64,000 nt of DNA from Aromatoleum bremense (GTDB lineage Bacteria; Pseudomonadota; Gammaproteobacteria; Burkholderiales; Rhodocyclaceae), in the NCBI RefSeq assembly GCF_017894365.1, contig NZ_CP059467.1:372001-436000 (forward strand). The letters are read 5' to 3'. This document shows, one piece after another, positions 1-9,163 of this stretch; within the stretch, counting starts at the first letter, position 1, and each line of letters starts with the position of its first letter. Made by a program: the position numbers and the translations under genes. The notes under the pieces were generated by a model, which was not told the origin of the DNA, searched no databases, and was given only the letters and a program-made list of their open reading frames with translations.

Positions 1-311
1 ACGCCGGCCAGCTGGGCCGCCTCTGCCGTGCTCACCATGCTGGTGAATACCACCGTCTCGGCGGTCCGCAGGCCGCGCCGCCGCGCTTCGTCCGCGAATT
101 GCCGCTCCCACGGCCGGTCGGCACGCAGCAACAGGTCGCCCCCGAGCAACTGGTTCGCTTCGCGGTCCAGCCCGCGCGACACGCGGTCGGCAAGGAAACC
201 GACGCTCGTCAGGCTCGCCACCGCGATGACGATGGCGAGCCCGAGCAGGAGCAGCTCGCCCGCGCGCAGGTCGCGCAACATCATGCGCCATGCCAACCGG
301 ATGGTTTTCAT
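1..311 (-). CDS. ABC transporter permease, FtsX/YbbP-like (N-terminal part)
   Basis: Reading in from the left edge, the minus strand encodes a protein start, MKTIRLAWRMMLRDLRAGEL, followed by a hydrophobic segment (about residues 18-38) and a soluble part with LADRVSRGLDREANQLLGGD. This is the N-terminal pattern of FtsX-type permeases of the YbbP group (lysophospholipase/lipoprotein-release related exporters): cytoplasmic amphipathic helix, first membrane helix, then periplasmic domain. Only about 103 residues lie in the window, so the ATPase partner and transport substrate cannot be judged. It is separated from the next minus-strand gene by 28 bases and may be co-transcribed with it. Confidence 0.75.
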   Translation of the reverse strand, partial: MKTIRLAWRMMLRDLRAGELLLLGLAIVIAVASLTSVGFLADRVSRGLDREANQLLGGDLLLRADRPWERQFADEARRRGLRTAETVVFTSMVSTAEAAQLAG

Positions 312-339
312 ATCGACCGGAGGATCCTGTTGCGCACGC

Positions 340-1512
340 TCACCGCGCCGGCGCCAGCACTTTGCGCACCAGTTCGACCCAGTACGCGACGCCGGTCGCG
401 ATGATGTCGTCGTTGAAGTCGTAGGTCGGGTTGTGCAGCATGCACCCGCCCTCGCCCTCGCCGTTGCCGATCCAGACGTAGCAGCCGGGCTTGCGCTGCA
501 GGAAGTACGCGAAGTCCTCGGCCCCCATGCTCGGGCGCGCGTCGGTCGCGACATTCACCGAGCCGACCAGCTCGCTCGCAACTTCCGCACAGACGGCAGC
601 TTCCGCCGCGCTGTTTATCGTCGGCGGATAGCCGCGGCGATAATCCAGCGTGACTTTCACATCGCACGCCGCGGCGACGCCGTCGCAGATGCGCCGCAGC
701 GCCGATTCGACCCGGTCCTGCACGACTTCGCTGAAGGCACGCACGGTGCCGCACAACTGGGCGCGGTCGGGTATCACGTTGTACGCCTCGCCGGCATTGA
801 ACCGCGTAACGGAAACCACCGCCGAGTCAATCGGATCGAGGGTACGGCTGACGATGGTCTGGATCGCCTGCACCAGCGCCGCACCGGCGGTCACCGGGTC
901 GGCGCCCAGATGAGGCATCGCCGCGTGTGCGCCGTGGCCGAGCAGATCGATGTCGAAACGGTCGGCGCTCGCCATGACCGGGCCACTGCGCACGCCGAAC
1001 TGTCCGGCGGGCATGCCGGGCCAGTTGTGCATGCCAAAAACGGACTCCATCGGGAAACGTTCGAACAGGCCGTCCTCGATCATCGCCAGCCCGCCCCCTT
1101 CGCCCTCCTCGGCAGGCTGGAAAATCAGATACACCGTGCCGTCGAAGTCGCGTCGCGCCGCGAGCGCCTCGGCCGCACCGAGCAACATCGTGGCATGTCC
1201 GTCATGCCCGCAGGCGTGCATGCACCCTTCGTGCACGGAACGGTGGGCGAACTCATTGCGCTCCTGCATCGGCAGCGCGTCGATATCGGCGCGCAGGCCG
1301 ATCGCCCGCAGGCTGCGGCCGCCGCGCACGACGCCGACGACCCCGGTCTTGCCGAGGCCGCGGTGGACTTCGATGCCCGCGGCTTCAAGATGGCGCGCGA
1401 TCAGCTCGGCGGTACGGTGTTCGGCGAACGCGAGCTCGGGATGGGCGTGGAGGTCGCGGCGTATCTCGGTCAGTTTCGCGAGGCGGGGCCGGATGGATTC
1501 GATGACGCTCAT
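340..1512 (-). CDS. M20D-family metallo-amidohydrolase (hippurate/IAA-amide hydrolase-like)
   Basis: A 390-residue cytoplasmic hydrolase of the M20D family, which cleaves N-acyl or N-aroyl amino acids such as hippurate or indoleacetyl-amino acids. Metal-site motifs are visible: GLRADIDALPMQE (residues 72-84), HACGHDGHATMLLGAAE with Cys101, His103 and Asp104, and the general-base region FQPAEEGEGGG with Glu135/Glu136. Length matches the family (380-400). The ATG start begins MSVIESIRPRLAKLTEIRRDLHAHPE, the usual family start. In an aromatic-degrading host a benzoylglycine-type substrate is plausible, but that is inference; the substrate is not shown by the sequence. Confidence 0.85.
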   Translation of the reverse strand: MSVIESIRPRLAKLTEIRRDLHAHPELAFAEHRTAELIARHLEAAGIEVHRGLGKTGVVGVVRGGRSLRAIGLRADIDALPMQERNEFAHRSVHEGCMHACGHDGHATMLLGAAEALAARRDFDGTVYLIFQPAEEGEGGGLAMIEDGLFERFPMESVFGMHNWPGMPAGQFGVRSGPVMASADRFDIDLLGHGAHAAMPHLGADPVTAGAALVQAIQTIVSRTLDPIDSAVVSVTRFNAGEAYNVIPDRAQLCGTVRAFSEVVQDRVESALRRICDGVAAACDVKVTLDYRRGYPPTINSAAEAAVCAEVASELVGSVNVATDARPSMGAEDFAYFLQRKPGCYVWIGNGEGEGGCMLHNPTYDFNDDIIATGVAYWVELVRKVLAPAR

Positions 1513-1635
1513 GTCTGCCCCCTTGTGAGCCGGGTTTCAGTGACGTAGTGCGAAAACATCGAGTGTAATGATCCTGGCGCCGGCCGTCGAACCCAGGCGC
1601 CGTCTCCTCGATCGCAGCCGTGAATTGCTCCCCCT

Positions 1636-1666
1636 CCACGGGGAAGGCCGGTCGCCTTCCCCGTGG
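1636..1666. terminator. Strong hairpin between amidohydrolase and gdhA
   Basis: Perfect 13-bp inverted repeat CCACGGGGAAGGC / GCCTTCCCCGTGG with a 5-base loop, in the gap downstream of gdhA. No long T-run follows on either strand, so termination strength is uncertain; it is the only structured element in this 184-base gap. Confidence 0.5.
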
Positions 1667-1696
1667 AAAGTGTTGCAGCCCTTCGTTACGAGGGCC

Positions 1697-3040
1697 TCAG
1701 ATGACGCCCTGCGAAAGCATCGCGTCGGCGACCTTGACGAAGCCGGCGACATTCGCGCCGTCGGAGTAACTCACGGTCCCGTCGGGCCTGGTGCCGTACT
1801 GCAGGCACATGCGGTGAATTCCCTGCATGATCTCGAGCAGCCGCCCGTCGACCTCTTCGCGGGTCCACGACAGGCGCATCGCGTTCTGGCTCATCTCCAG
1901 CCCGGAAGTGGCCACGCCGCCCGCGTTACTCGCCTTGCCCGGCGCATACAATACGCCGTTCTGCTCGAACACACGCACCGCCGCGGCATTGCACGGCATA
2001 TTCGCCCCTTCGGCGACGCATTTCACGCCGTTCCTGACCAGCATCGCGGCGTCGTCACCGTCAATCTCGTTCTGCGTCGCACACGGGAACGCGATGTCGA
2101 CCGGCACGTGCCACGGCCGCTTGCCGGCCTCGAAATACAGGCCGAGTCGTTCAGCGTATTCGCTGACGCGACCGTAATGGACGTTCTTGACGTCCATCAG
2201 CACCGCGAGCTTTTCGGCTGTGAAGCCTGCCTCGTCGATGACGGTGCCGCTCGAGTCGGACGCGGTGATGACCTTCGCGCCGAGCGCCATCGCCTTCTCG
2301 ATGCCGTACTGCGCGACGTTGCCCGAGCCCGAGACCGAGACCGTCATGCCCGCCATCGTCTTGCCGGCGTGACGCAGCATCTCTTCGGCGAAATAGACGG
2401 TGCCGTAGCCGGTGGCCTCCGGACGGATCAGCGAGCCGCCGAAGCTCAGCCCCTTGCCCGTGAACACGCAGCTCGCCTTGTTCGACAGCTTCTTCATCAT
2501 GCCGGCGAGGAAGCCGATCTCGCGCCCCCCGACGCCGATGTCACCGGCCGGCACATCGGTATCCGAACCCACATGCCGATACAACTCGGTCATGAAACTC
2601 TGGCAAAAACGCATCACCTCGCCGGGGCTGCGCCCTTTCGGATCGAAATCGGAGCCGCCCTTGCCGCCGCCCATCGGCAGCGTCGTCAACGCATTCTTGA
2701 ACGTCTGCTCGAACGCCAGGAACTTCAACACCGACAGGTTCACCGAGGGGTGGAAGCGCAAGCCGCCCTTGAACGGTCCGATCGCGGAACTGTGCTGGAT
2801 GCGAAAGCCGCGATTGACCTGCACTTCGCCGCGGTCGTCGACCCACGACACCCGGAACTGGATGACGCGCTCCGGCTCCACGAGACGGTCGAGCAGGCCG
2901 TGTTCGGCATAGCGCGGATGTTCGGAGATGAACGGCCAGAGGCTTTCCATGACCTCGGCCACCGCCTGGATGAACTCGGGCTGACCGGGGTTGCGTTGTT
3001 CTACATGAGACAGGAACTCTTCGAGGGACTGATAGCGCAT
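1697..3040 (-). CDS. gdhA: NADP-type glutamate dehydrogenase
   Basis: Hexameric glutamate dehydrogenase (2-oxoglutarate + NH3 + NAD(P)H to glutamate), 447 residues, the usual length of the bacterial NADP-dependent S50 class. Visible motifs: PFKGGLRFHPSVN (89-101), the catalytic-lysine motif LPMGGGKGGSDFDPKGRS with Lys127, AGDIGVGGREIGFLAG with Asp167, and the nucleotide-binding SVSGSGNVAQYG. The reading frame is open 37 codons further upstream, but the ATG at 3040 (MRYQSLEEFLSHVEQRNP) is preceded by AAAGG at good distance and matches the family start. Monocistronic by position, with hairpin 1636-1666 downstream. Cofactor specificity (NADPH over NADH) is inferred from subfamily resemblance. 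Confidence 0.95.
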   Translation of the reverse strand: MRYQSLEEFLSHVEQRNPGQPEFIQAVAEVMESLWPFISEHPRYAEHGLLDRLVEPERVIQFRVSWVDDRGEVQVNRGFRIQHSSAIGPFKGGLRFHPSVNLSVLKFLAFEQTFKNALTTLPMGGGKGGSDFDPKGRSPGEVMRFCQSFMTELYRHVGSDTDVPAGDIGVGGREIGFLAGMMKKLSNKASCVFTGKGLSFGGSLIRPEATGYGTVYFAEEMLRHAGKTMAGMTVSVSGSGNVAQYGIEKAMALGAKVITASDSSGTVIDEAGFTAEKLAVLMDVKNVHYGRVSEYAERLGLYFEAGKRPWHVPVDIAFPCATQNEIDGDDAAMLVRNGVKCVAEGANMPCNAAAVRVFEQNGVLYAPGKASNAGGVATSGLEMSQNAMRLSWTREEVDGRLLEIMQGIHRMCLQYGTRPDGTVSYSDGANVAGFVKVADAMLSQGVI

Positions 3041-3197
3041 TGCATTGGCCTTTGTCAGGAAGGTGACCGGACACCCGCGAGGCGCGGGCGGACGGAGATT
3101 TTCCTCGAAGTTGCCGTTCCATGCACTATTTTCGTGCATTACGCGCCGCATTCTGGTGCATTCGCAGTTTCATCGCGAACGAACCGCGCCAAAACCC

Positions 3198-3869
3198 TTA
3201 TCTGGTCTCGATCCGCAGAGCCGGCGACGCCTTCGTGCGCCTGCTGCGCTCGGTTCGTACCAATTCGGCGATGTCGGTGTTGCCGTTGGCCTGCGCCCAG
3301 CTGTCGACCGTGAAGCCCGCATCGTTCTTCTGCTCGAGATCGACGTCCGTGCGCAACAGCCGGCGTACGACGTCGACGTGCCCGTTGCGCGCGGCAAGCA
3401 TCAGCGCGTTCGACTTGTTCGGCGCCAACGCGTTGACGTCCGCACCCTGCGCAAGCAGGCGTTCGAGGATCGCGGCACGGCCCTCGAAGGCGGCGTACAT
3501 CAGCGGCGTCCAGCCGTCGTGATTGACCGGAGCGCCCGCATCGAGGAGCAGGTCCACGACCTCGTCATGGCCCTTGAGCACCGCCATCATCAACGCCGAA
3601 TCGCCCGCCGCGTTGCGTTGCCCAAGCTTTGGACGGAATTCGAGAATCGCCGCGACGGTGTCCGCGTGACCTTCGCGCGCCGCGAGGATCAGCAGCGTAT
3701 TGCCCTGCTCATCGACGGTGTTCGGATCGAGCCCGCGGCTGAGCAGCTGTACCAGCGGCCAGGTGTCGCCGAGCCGCGCGGCGTTCAGCGAATCGTCGTA
3801 GCTGCTGGCCTGGACGGGTGCGCTGCCGAGCGCCAGGGCAAACAGCGCGGCAAGGATCGTTCGCTTCAT
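3198..3869 (-). CDS. Exported ankyrin-repeat protein
   Basis: A 223-residue protein with a signal peptide (MKRTILAALFALALGSAPVQA, cleavage near residue 21) followed by about four to five ankyrin repeats; units such as DEQGNTLLILAAREGHADTV, NAAGDSALMMAVLKGHDEVV, DGWTPLMYAAFEGRAAILE and NKSNALMLAARNGHVDVV are clear. Likely a periplasmic protein-binding scaffold. The chosen ATG at 3869 gives a proper signal peptide; the frame stays open upstream inside tatD without meaningful sequence. It starts 4 bases after the tatD stop, so it is probably translated from the same mRNA. Partner unknown. Confidence 0.85.
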   Translation of the reverse strand: MKRTILAALFALALGSAPVQASSYDDSLNAARLGDTWPLVQLLSRGLDPNTVDEQGNTLLILAAREGHADTVAAILEFRPKLGQRNAAGDSALMMAVLKGHDEVVDLLLDAGAPVNHDGWTPLMYAAFEGRAAILERLLAQGADVNALAPNKSNALMLAARNGHVDVVRRLLRTDVDLEQKNDAGFTVDSWAQANGNTDIAELVRTERSRRTKASPALRIETR

Positions 3870-3873
3870 GGGA

Positions 3874-4647
3874 TCAGGATCTCCGGGCGTGGCGGAACAG
3901 GCGGAAGAAATTTTCGGTCGTTGCCGCGGCGATGCGCTCCAGCGGCTCGTTGCGCAAGCGCGCGATCTCTTCGGCGACGTGCACCACCCAGGCGGGTTCG
4001 TTGGTCTTGCCGCGGTGCGGTACCGGCGCGAGATACGGCGCATCGGTTTCGATCAGCAGGCGATCGAGCGGAACGTACTGCGCGACCGCCTTGAGCTCGG
4101 CCGCGTTCCTGAACGTGACGATGCCGGAGAAGGAAATGTAGAAGCCGAGGTCGAGCGCCGCTTCGGCCACCTCGCGCGTCTCGGTGAAGCAGTGCATGAC
4201 GCCGCCCGCCCCGGCGGCATCTTCTTCGCGCATCAGGCGCAGCGTATCGGCCGCTGCGGAGCGGGTATGGATGATCAGCGGTTTGCCGCAGGCCCGCGCG
4301 GCACGAATGTGGGTGCGAAAGCGCGCCCGCTGCCATTCGGGAGCGTCCTTCTGCCAGTGGTAATCGAGGCCCGTCTCGCCGATCGCGACCACTTTCGGGT
4401 GATCGGCGAGCGTGCCGAGGCGCGCGTCGTCGGGCTCCTCGACGTCGTCGTTGTCGGGATGAACGCCGACCGAGGCGAAGAGATTCGCATGACGCTCGGC
4501 GAGCGCCAGCACACGCGGGAAGTCTTCGAGCTTCACGCTCACGCACAGCGCATGACCGACCCGATTGGCGGCCATCGCCGCGAGCACGGCGTCTTCACGC
4601 GCGGCGAGGTCGGGGAAATCGAGATGACAATGGGAATCGACGAACAT
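3874..4647 (-). CDS. tatD: TatD-family metal-dependent deoxyribonuclease (YcfH-like)
   Basis: A 257-residue TIM-barrel hydrolase of the TatD/YcfH family. Metal ligands are visible: MFVDSHCHLDF at the N-terminus (HxH), the GETGLDYHW motif (Glu95 region), IIHTRSA, VMHCFTET and the late LIETDAPYLAP (Asp). The family removes nucleotides from DNA ends and is found beside holB/tmk in many proteobacteria, exactly the context here (pilZ-holB-tmk-mltG upstream). ATG at 4647 is the first start and gives the canonical MFVDSHCHLDF. Its physiological role is generally assigned to DNA repair or turnover. Confidence 0.93.
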   Translation of the reverse strand: MFVDSHCHLDFPDLAAREDAVLAAMAANRVGHALCVSVKLEDFPRVLALAERHANLFASVGVHPDNDDVEEPDDARLGTLADHPKVVAIGETGLDYHWQKDAPEWQRARFRTHIRAARACGKPLIIHTRSAAADTLRLMREEDAAGAGGVMHCFTETREVAEAALDLGFYISFSGIVTFRNAAELKAVAQYVPLDRLLIETDAPYLAPVPHRGKTNEPAWVVHVAEEIARLRNEPLERIAAATTENFFRLFRHARRS

Positions 4648-4665
4648 CGGGGAAACCGGGCGGAA

Positions 4666-5028
4666 TCAAAGGGTGTGGGTCGGGCGACTGGAACCGAGGT
4701 GCCCGGCGAGGATCTGCTCGATGCGCCCGCGCAGCGCGCGTCCCGAATCGTCGGCGCTGAAATGCACGCCGATCCCCTGCGTCCGGCCGCCCTGGGCGCC
4801 ATGCGGCGTGATCCATACGACGGTCCCCGCAACCGGGTGCTTCGTCGGGTCGTCCATCAGTTGCAGCAGCATGAACACCTCGTCGCCGAGCTGGTGGGGC
4901 CGCGGCGTCGGCACGAAGATGCCGCCGTTCGCCAGGAATGGCATATAGGCGGCGTACAGCGCGGACTTCGAGTTGATGTTCAGCGACAACACGCTCGGAC
5001 GTGCGGCGCTCGGTTTGCTTTCGCTCAC
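4666..5028 (-). CDS. pilZ: PilZ-domain protein
   Basis: A 120-residue single PilZ domain protein. It starts at an ATG that overlaps the holB stop by 4 bases (ATGA), so it is translationally coupled to holB. The domain contains LSLNINSKSALYAAYMPFL, GGIFVPTPRPHQLGDEVFML and the C-terminal GIGVHFSADD. Like Pseudomonas PilZ, it lacks an evident RxxxR c-di-GMP motif before the barrel, so it is probably of the type IV pilus assembly type rather than a c-di-GMP receptor. The location between holB and tatD is the same as that of pilZ in Pseudomonas. Confidence 0.88.
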   Translation of the reverse strand: MSESKPSAARPSVLSLNINSKSALYAAYMPFLANGGIFVPTPRPHQLGDEVFMLLQLMDDPTKHPVAGTVVWITPHGAQGGRTQGIGVHFSADDSGRALRGRIEQILAGHLGSSRPTHTL

Positions 5029-6080
5029 GATCGGGGTCCGGCCACCGCGCGCGCATAGCGCAGCAGCATGTCTTCGAGCATCAGTCGGGCATTCAGCGGA
5101 TGCTGTGCGACCCGGCGAATCCGGGCGAGTTCATTGTAGCAGTTCAGCACCGCGGCCACGTTCGAGCGCTGCGCCAGCGCGCACACCACCCCTTCCTCGC
5201 GGGGAAAGAACCGCACGCGGCCACCGAGGCGCAGCGACGCGAGATCGGTGACCCAGCGCTGCATCCATTCGACCAGCTGCACGATACCGAAACCGGCTGC
5301 GAGCGCTTCCTTCGATTTCAGCCAGGCGTCCCACTGGCCCGCGAGCTGGAGCGGATCGGCCGCGGGCAACTGCGCCACGTCGCGCACGAAACGGGCAAGC
5401 AGCGCGCCGGCGCCCTGCCCGGCCAACCGCTGCGCTGCAAGCGGCATGCCGCCGGTCAGGGCGAGGAGGTCCGCTGCCGGCGCTTCCTGCGTGCCGAGCC
5501 ACTGCCCGACCACGTCCGCCGCGGGCCGTGAAAAGCTCCACTGCTGGCAGCGGCTGCGGATCGTCGGCAGCAGGCGGCGCGGAGCCGACGACACGAGCAC
5601 GAACAGGCAACCGGCGGGAGGCTCTTCGAGCAGCTTCAGCAGCGCGTTAGCGGTATACGGGTTCATCGCGTCGGCCGGATCGACGACGATGACGCGCCGG
5701 CCGCTCTGGTGGCCGGTCACCGACAGCGATTGCTGCAGGTCGCGGATCTGCTCGATGACGATCTGCGTGGACTTCTTCTTTGCCGACCCGACATCGCGTT
5801 CCCCGCCTTCCCTGCCCTCGTCGCCGGCTTCCATATCGGCAGCGGGCACGATCATGAAGAGATCGGGGTGGTTGCCCGAGCGGCGCAGCTGGCAAGTCGT
5901 GCACCGGTCGCAGGCGCAGCCGTCCGGGCGAGGCGTCGCACACAGCAGCCGCGCCGCCAGCGCGTCGGCCAGATCGCGCTTGCCGAGTCCCGCCGGCCCG
6001 ACGAACAGCAGCGCGTGCGGCAGGCGTTCACCGAGCGCGACGAGCCGCTGCCAGGTTTCCTGCAGCCACGGGTGGATCAT
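5025..6080 (-). CDS. holB: DNA polymerase III delta-prime subunit
   Basis: Clamp-loader subunit delta-prime, 351 residues. AAA+ features: [24 protein letters not shown] (Walker A-like, residues about 24-46), a zinc-binding Cys cluster [20 protein letters not shown], and [26 protein letters not shown] (Walker B region plus the conserved LLK.LEEPP), then the sensor [16 protein letters not shown]. Start ATG at 6080 overlaps the tmk stop (ATGA). The tmk-holB-pilZ-tatD order is classical in beta- and gammaproteobacteria. Confidence 0.95.
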   Translation of the reverse strand: MIHPWLQETWQRLVALGERLPHALLFVGPAGLGKRDLADALAARLLCATPRPDGCACDRCTTCQLRRSGNHPDLFMIVPAADMEAGDEGREGGERDVGSAKKKSTQIVIEQIRDLQQSLSVTGHQSGRRVIVVDPADAMNPYTANALLKLLEEPPAGCLFVLVSSAPRRLLPTIRSRCQQWSFSRPAADVVGQWLGTQEAPAADLLALTGGMPLAAQRLAGQGAGALLARFVRDVAQLPAADPLQLAGQWDAWLKSKEALAAGFGIVQLVEWMQRWVTDLASLRLGGRVRFFPREEGVVCALAQRSNVAAVLNCYNELARIRRVAQHPLNARLMLEDMLLRYARAVAGPRS

Positions 6081-6709
6081 CGCAGGCAACACTCCTCGAC
6101 GATCGCCTCGACCTCGGCGCGGATCGATTCGGCCGTACCTCCGGCATCGATGATCCGGATCCGCCCGGGCGCCATACGCGCCCGTTCGAGGTACGCGGCG
6201 CGCACCCGCTCGAAGAAATCGCGCTGCTCGCGCTCGAAGCGATCGGGTTCTGCACCGCCTTTTGCGAGCCGCGCGGCGGCGACCTCCGGCGGCAGATCGA
6301 AGACGAGCGTCAGGTCGGGCTGGAAGCCCGGATGCACCCACGCCTCGAGCGCTGCGAACTTCGCCGGGTCGAGGCCGCGCCCGCCCACCTGGTACGCATA
6401 GGTGGCATCCGAAAAGCGGTCCGACACGACCCACCGCCCGGCCGCGAGTGCCGGCAGGATGCGCGCGGCGAGATGCTCGCGGCGCGCGGCGAACATCAGC
6501 ATCGCTTCGGTCTCGAGGTGCATCGGCTCGTGCAGGAGCAGCTCGCGCAATCGCTCGCCGAGCGCCGTGCCGCCGGGTTCACGGGTCTGTTCGATGCACA
6601 GGCCGCGCCCCTCGAGCAGCGCGACGACGGCCGCGATCTGGCTGCTCTTGCCCGCCCCGTCTATGCCTTCGAACGTGATGAAACGTGCCTGCGCCTGCGA
6701 TCCGCTCAA
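6077..6709 (-). CDS. tmk: Thymidylate kinase
   Basis: dTMP kinase, 210 residues, making dTDP for DNA synthesis. Visible: P-loop [15 protein letters not shown] (residues 10-24), the DR(E/Y)P-type motif [16 protein letters not shown], and the substrate-binding [19 protein letters not shown]. The stop overlaps the holB start (ATGA) and the start overlaps the mltG stop (6706-6709), so three genes are translationally coupled. Confidence 0.96.
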   Translation of the reverse strand: MSGSQAQARFITFEGIDGAGKSSQIAAVVALLEGRGLCIEQTREPGGTALGERLRELLLHEPMHLETEAMLMFAARREHLAARILPALAAGRWVVSDRFSDATYAYQVGGRGLDPAKFAALEAWVHPGFQPDLTLVFDLPPEVAAARLAKGGAEPDRFEREQRDFFERVRAAYLERARMAPGRIRIIDAGGTAESIRAEVEAIVEECCLR

Positions 6710-7707
6710 CTTCCCGTTCTCCGCTGGTATTGACTCACGGCCTTGTTATGGTCGTTCAGATTCGTCGAAAACTCGCTCGTGCCGTCACCGCGAGAGACGA
6801 AATAAAGGTAATCGGTCGTCGGCGGCCTGACCGCGGCCAGCAGCGCGTCGAGTCCCGGCATCGCGATCGGGGTCGGCGGAAGTCCGGCGCGCGTATAAGT
6901 GTTGTAGGCGTGATCGCTTTCGAGGTCGCGCTTGCGCAGATTCCCGTCGAACGCGCTGCCCTGGCCGTAGATCACGGCGGGATCAGTCTGCAAACGCATG
7001 CCGTTGCGCAGACGATTGACGAAAACCGACGCAATCAGCGCGCGATCTTCCGCGCGACCCGTTTCCTTCTCGACGATCGAGGCGAGAATCAGCGCTTCGT
7101 ATGGCGACGCGAGAGGCAGATCGGGATTTCGCGTCTCCCACGCCTGCGCCAGTCGTTCGTGCATCGCCCGATAGGTGCGGGCGAGCAGCGCCAGGGCGCT
7201 CGACTGCTTGTCGAAAAGATAGGTATCAGGAAAGAACAGCCCTTCAGGGTGGGATTCCGTCGCGCCGATGCGCTGCAGGATCTCCGCCTCCGACAGGCCC
7301 GCGGTATCCTGGATCAGGTCGGGGTTTGCTTCGAGTGCGGCCCGTACCTGGCGGAAATTCCAGCCCTCGACGAGGCGCAGTTCAGCCTGCGACACATCGC
7401 CGCTCGACAGCTTGAGGATCAGCAGCCACGGCGTGATCCCGGCGTGGACTTCGTAGCTGCCCGCGAGAATGCGGTCGGCCTTGCCCGTGAGCCGCGCGAT
7501 CCAGTACAGCACGCGCGGATTCACGTCGACGCCCGCATTGGCGATCGCCGCAGCCGCCTCGCGCATCGTAAATCCGCGCTGCACCGTGAAGTCGACGACC
7601 GGCCGGGCGAGCGGCAGCGGACGCGTGACATACCACCACGCGGCGGCGAGACTCGCTGCAGCGCCGAGTGCGACGACGAGGAACAATCGGAGGAGCAGCG
7701 ACTTCAT
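6706..7707 (-). CDS. mltG: Endolytic murein transglycosylase MltG
   Basis: A 333-residue inner-membrane lytic transglycosylase that cuts nascent peptidoglycan strands. A single N-terminal membrane anchor (about residues 5-25) is followed by the YceG-like domain; the catalytic Glu region reads [23 protein letters not shown] and the substrate-site sequence [14 protein letters not shown] is present. Length matches MltG (330-340). First gene of the mltG-tmk-holB-pilZ-tatD run, divergent from ygfZ across a 112-base gap. Confidence 0.95.
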   Translation of the reverse strand: MKSLLLRLFLVVALGAAASLAAAWWYVTRPLPLARPVVDFTVQRGFTMREAAAAIANAGVDVNPRVLYWIARLTGKADRILAGSYEVHAGITPWLLILKLSSGDVSQAELRLVEGWNFRQVRAALEANPDLIQDTAGLSEAEILQRIGATESHPEGLFFPDTYLFDKQSSALALLARTYRAMHERLAQAWETRNPDLPLASPYEALILASIVEKETGRAEDRALIASVFVNRLRNGMRLQTDPAVIYGQGSAFDGNLRKRDLESDHAYNTYTRAGLPPTPIAMPGLDALLAAVRPPTTDYLYFVSRGDGTSEFSTNLNDHNKAVSQYQRRTGS

Positions 7708-7779
7708 GCGATAGTGAAATAATTGGACCTCGGCGTGTCGGAGGCGATTCGCCGGCGACCGCTTGCGGCGAGCGGACCC

Positions 7780-7785
7780 TATAAT
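7780..7785 (+). promoter_or_regulatory. Consensus -10 box (TATAAT) for ygfZ
   Basis: A perfect TATAAT lies 35 bases before the ygfZ ATG, in the mltG/ygfZ divergent gap. No convincing -35 hexamer was found at 16-18 bases upstream, so this rests on the -10 alone. Confidence 0.45.
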
Positions 7786-7819
7786 ACTTCATCGCATTCT
7801 CCGACTCCGGCTTAACGAC

Positions 7820-8851
7820 ATGAATACGAATACGACCTGGACCGATTTTCTCATCGCGGAAGGCGCCACGATCGAAAGCGCCGGCATCCGTTTCGATACC
7901 CCGGACGCCGGACTTGCGCCGCCTGCCACCGTCGCCGTGCCGCTCGTGCATCTCGGGATGATCCGCAGCCGCGGCGAAGACTCCGCGCCCTTCCTGCACA
8001 ACCTGTTCTCGAACGACGTCAAGAACCTCTCGGCCGATGGCGCGCAGTGGAACAGCTTCAATTCGCCGAAGGGCAGGATGCTCGCCAGCATCCTGCTGTG
8101 GAAAGAAGCCGACGGTCACGCGCTCGTGATGTCCGCCGACCTCCAGCCGGCGCTGCTGAAGAAGCTGTCGATGTACGTGCTGCGCAGCAAGGTCAAGCTC
8201 GCCGATGGCGCAGCCGAAACGGCGCTCGTGGGCATCAGCGGCAGCGACGCGGCCCAGGTGCTCGCGCGCACCGGGCTCGCCGTGCCGACCACCGCGATGA
8301 CGCAGGCCGCGGCAGGAGACACGCGCTGCATTCGCCTCGACGACAACAACTTTCTCGTCGCACTTCCCGTCGCCGAGGCCCCGGGGGCATTCGGCGCGCT
8401 GCTCGCGGCGGGCGCCACGAAGGCCGGCACCGCGGCGTGGCAGCTCGCGATGATCCGCGCCGGGGTGCCTCTGATCACCGTTCCGACGCAGGAAGAATTC
8501 GTCGCGCAAATGCTCAACTATGAAATCATCGGCGGCGTCAGTTTCCAGAAAGGCTGCTACCCCGGTCAGGAGATCGTCGCGCGGACGCAGTACCTCGGGA
8601 AGCTCAAGAAGCGCATGTACCATGTCCGGGTTGCCGATGGCGCGGCGCCGCTGCCGGGCGCCGACGTCTTCGCGCCGGAGTTCGGCAACCAGTCCGCGGG
8701 CAAGCTGGTCAACGTCGCGCCCTCCCCCGCAGGCGGGTTCGAGGCGCTCGCGGTCATGCAGACCAGCTGCGCCGAGTCCGGCGACGTGCATCTCGGAAGC
8801 CTCGTCGGTCCGCGGCTTTCCTTTCTCGAACTTCCTTACGCCCTGCCCTGA
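7820..8851 (+). CDS. ygfZ: tRNA-modifying/Fe-S repair protein YgfZ (GcvT-like, folate-binding)
   Basis: A 343-residue GcvT-fold protein. It carries the YgfZ signature FQKGCYPGQEIVARTQYLGK (residues about 242-261) with the conserved Cys of KGCYPGQE. The family uses tetrahydrofolate and supports some Fe-S enzymes, including the radical-SAM tRNA thiolase MiaB. ATG at 7820 was preferred because it matches the family and follows the -10 at 7780; an open frame exists 19 codons further upstream. Followed after 3 bases by the DUF4936 gene, so the three plus-strand genes form an operon. Confidence 0.93.
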   Translation: MNTNTTWTDFLIAEGATIESAGIRFDTPDAGLAPPATVAVPLVHLGMIRSRGEDSAPFLHNLFSNDVKNLSADGAQWNSFNSPKGRMLASILLWKEADGHALVMSADLQPALLKKLSMYVLRSKVKLADGAAETALVGISGSDAAQVLARTGLAVPTTAMTQAAAGDTRCIRLDDNNFLVALPVAEAPGAFGALLAAGATKAGTAAWQLAMIRAGVPLITVPTQEEFVAQMLNYEIIGGVSFQKGCYPGQEIVARTQYLGKLKKRMYHVRVADGAAPLPGADVFAPEFGNQSAGKLVNVAPSPAGGFEALAVMQTSCAESGDVHLGSLVGPRLSFLELPYALP

Positions 8852-8854
8852 ACG

Positions 8855-9163
8855 ATGGTCATCAGCGAAACTGCGCGCATCCATTACTTCATCTACTACC
8901 GCATTCGCGCCGGCGTCGACCGCGATGACGCGCATGCGAACGTGCGCGCGATGCAGGCCGCGATTGCCGCCCGCACGATGGTGTCGGGCCGGCTGATGGA
9001 GCGTCGCGGCGACGACGCGACGTGGATGGAGATCTACGAATCCGTTGCCGATCCGGCCGCCTTCGAAGCCGCGCTCGGTGCCGAGACCGAAGCGCATCGG
9101 CTCGCCGACCTGATCGAGCCCGGTTCGGCCAGGCACCTCGAACGTTTCATCGAATGTGCCTGA
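8855..9163 (+). CDS. DUF4936 family small protein
   Basis: A 102-residue protein containing IHYFIYYRIRAGVDRDDAHANV and GRLMERRGDDATWMEIYE, the layout of the DUF4936 family found in betaproteobacteria next to ygfZ. Resembles a dimeric alpha-beta-barrel fold of the antibiotic-monooxygenase type by secondary-structure impression only. It starts 3 bases after ygfZ and overlaps the start of the next gene by 10 bases. Function unknown. Confidence 0.8.
   Translation: MVISETARIHYFIYYRIRAGVDRDDAHANVRAMQAAIAARTMVSGRLMERRGDDATWMEIYESVADPAAFEAALGAETEAHRLADLIEPGSARHLERFIECA

Noticed and set aside
28..1548. Long open frame on the plus strand across the amidohydrolase gene
   Set aside because: Antisense shadow of a high-GC gene; the minus-strand product has complete M20 motifs.
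1636..1666. Hairpin considered as a riboswitch or REP element
   Set aside because: A simple perfect stem at a gene end, found once; terminator is the simpler reading.
3198..3869. Ankyrin repeats considered as a DNA tandem repeat
   Set aside because: Units are diverged at DNA level; it is a protein repeat.
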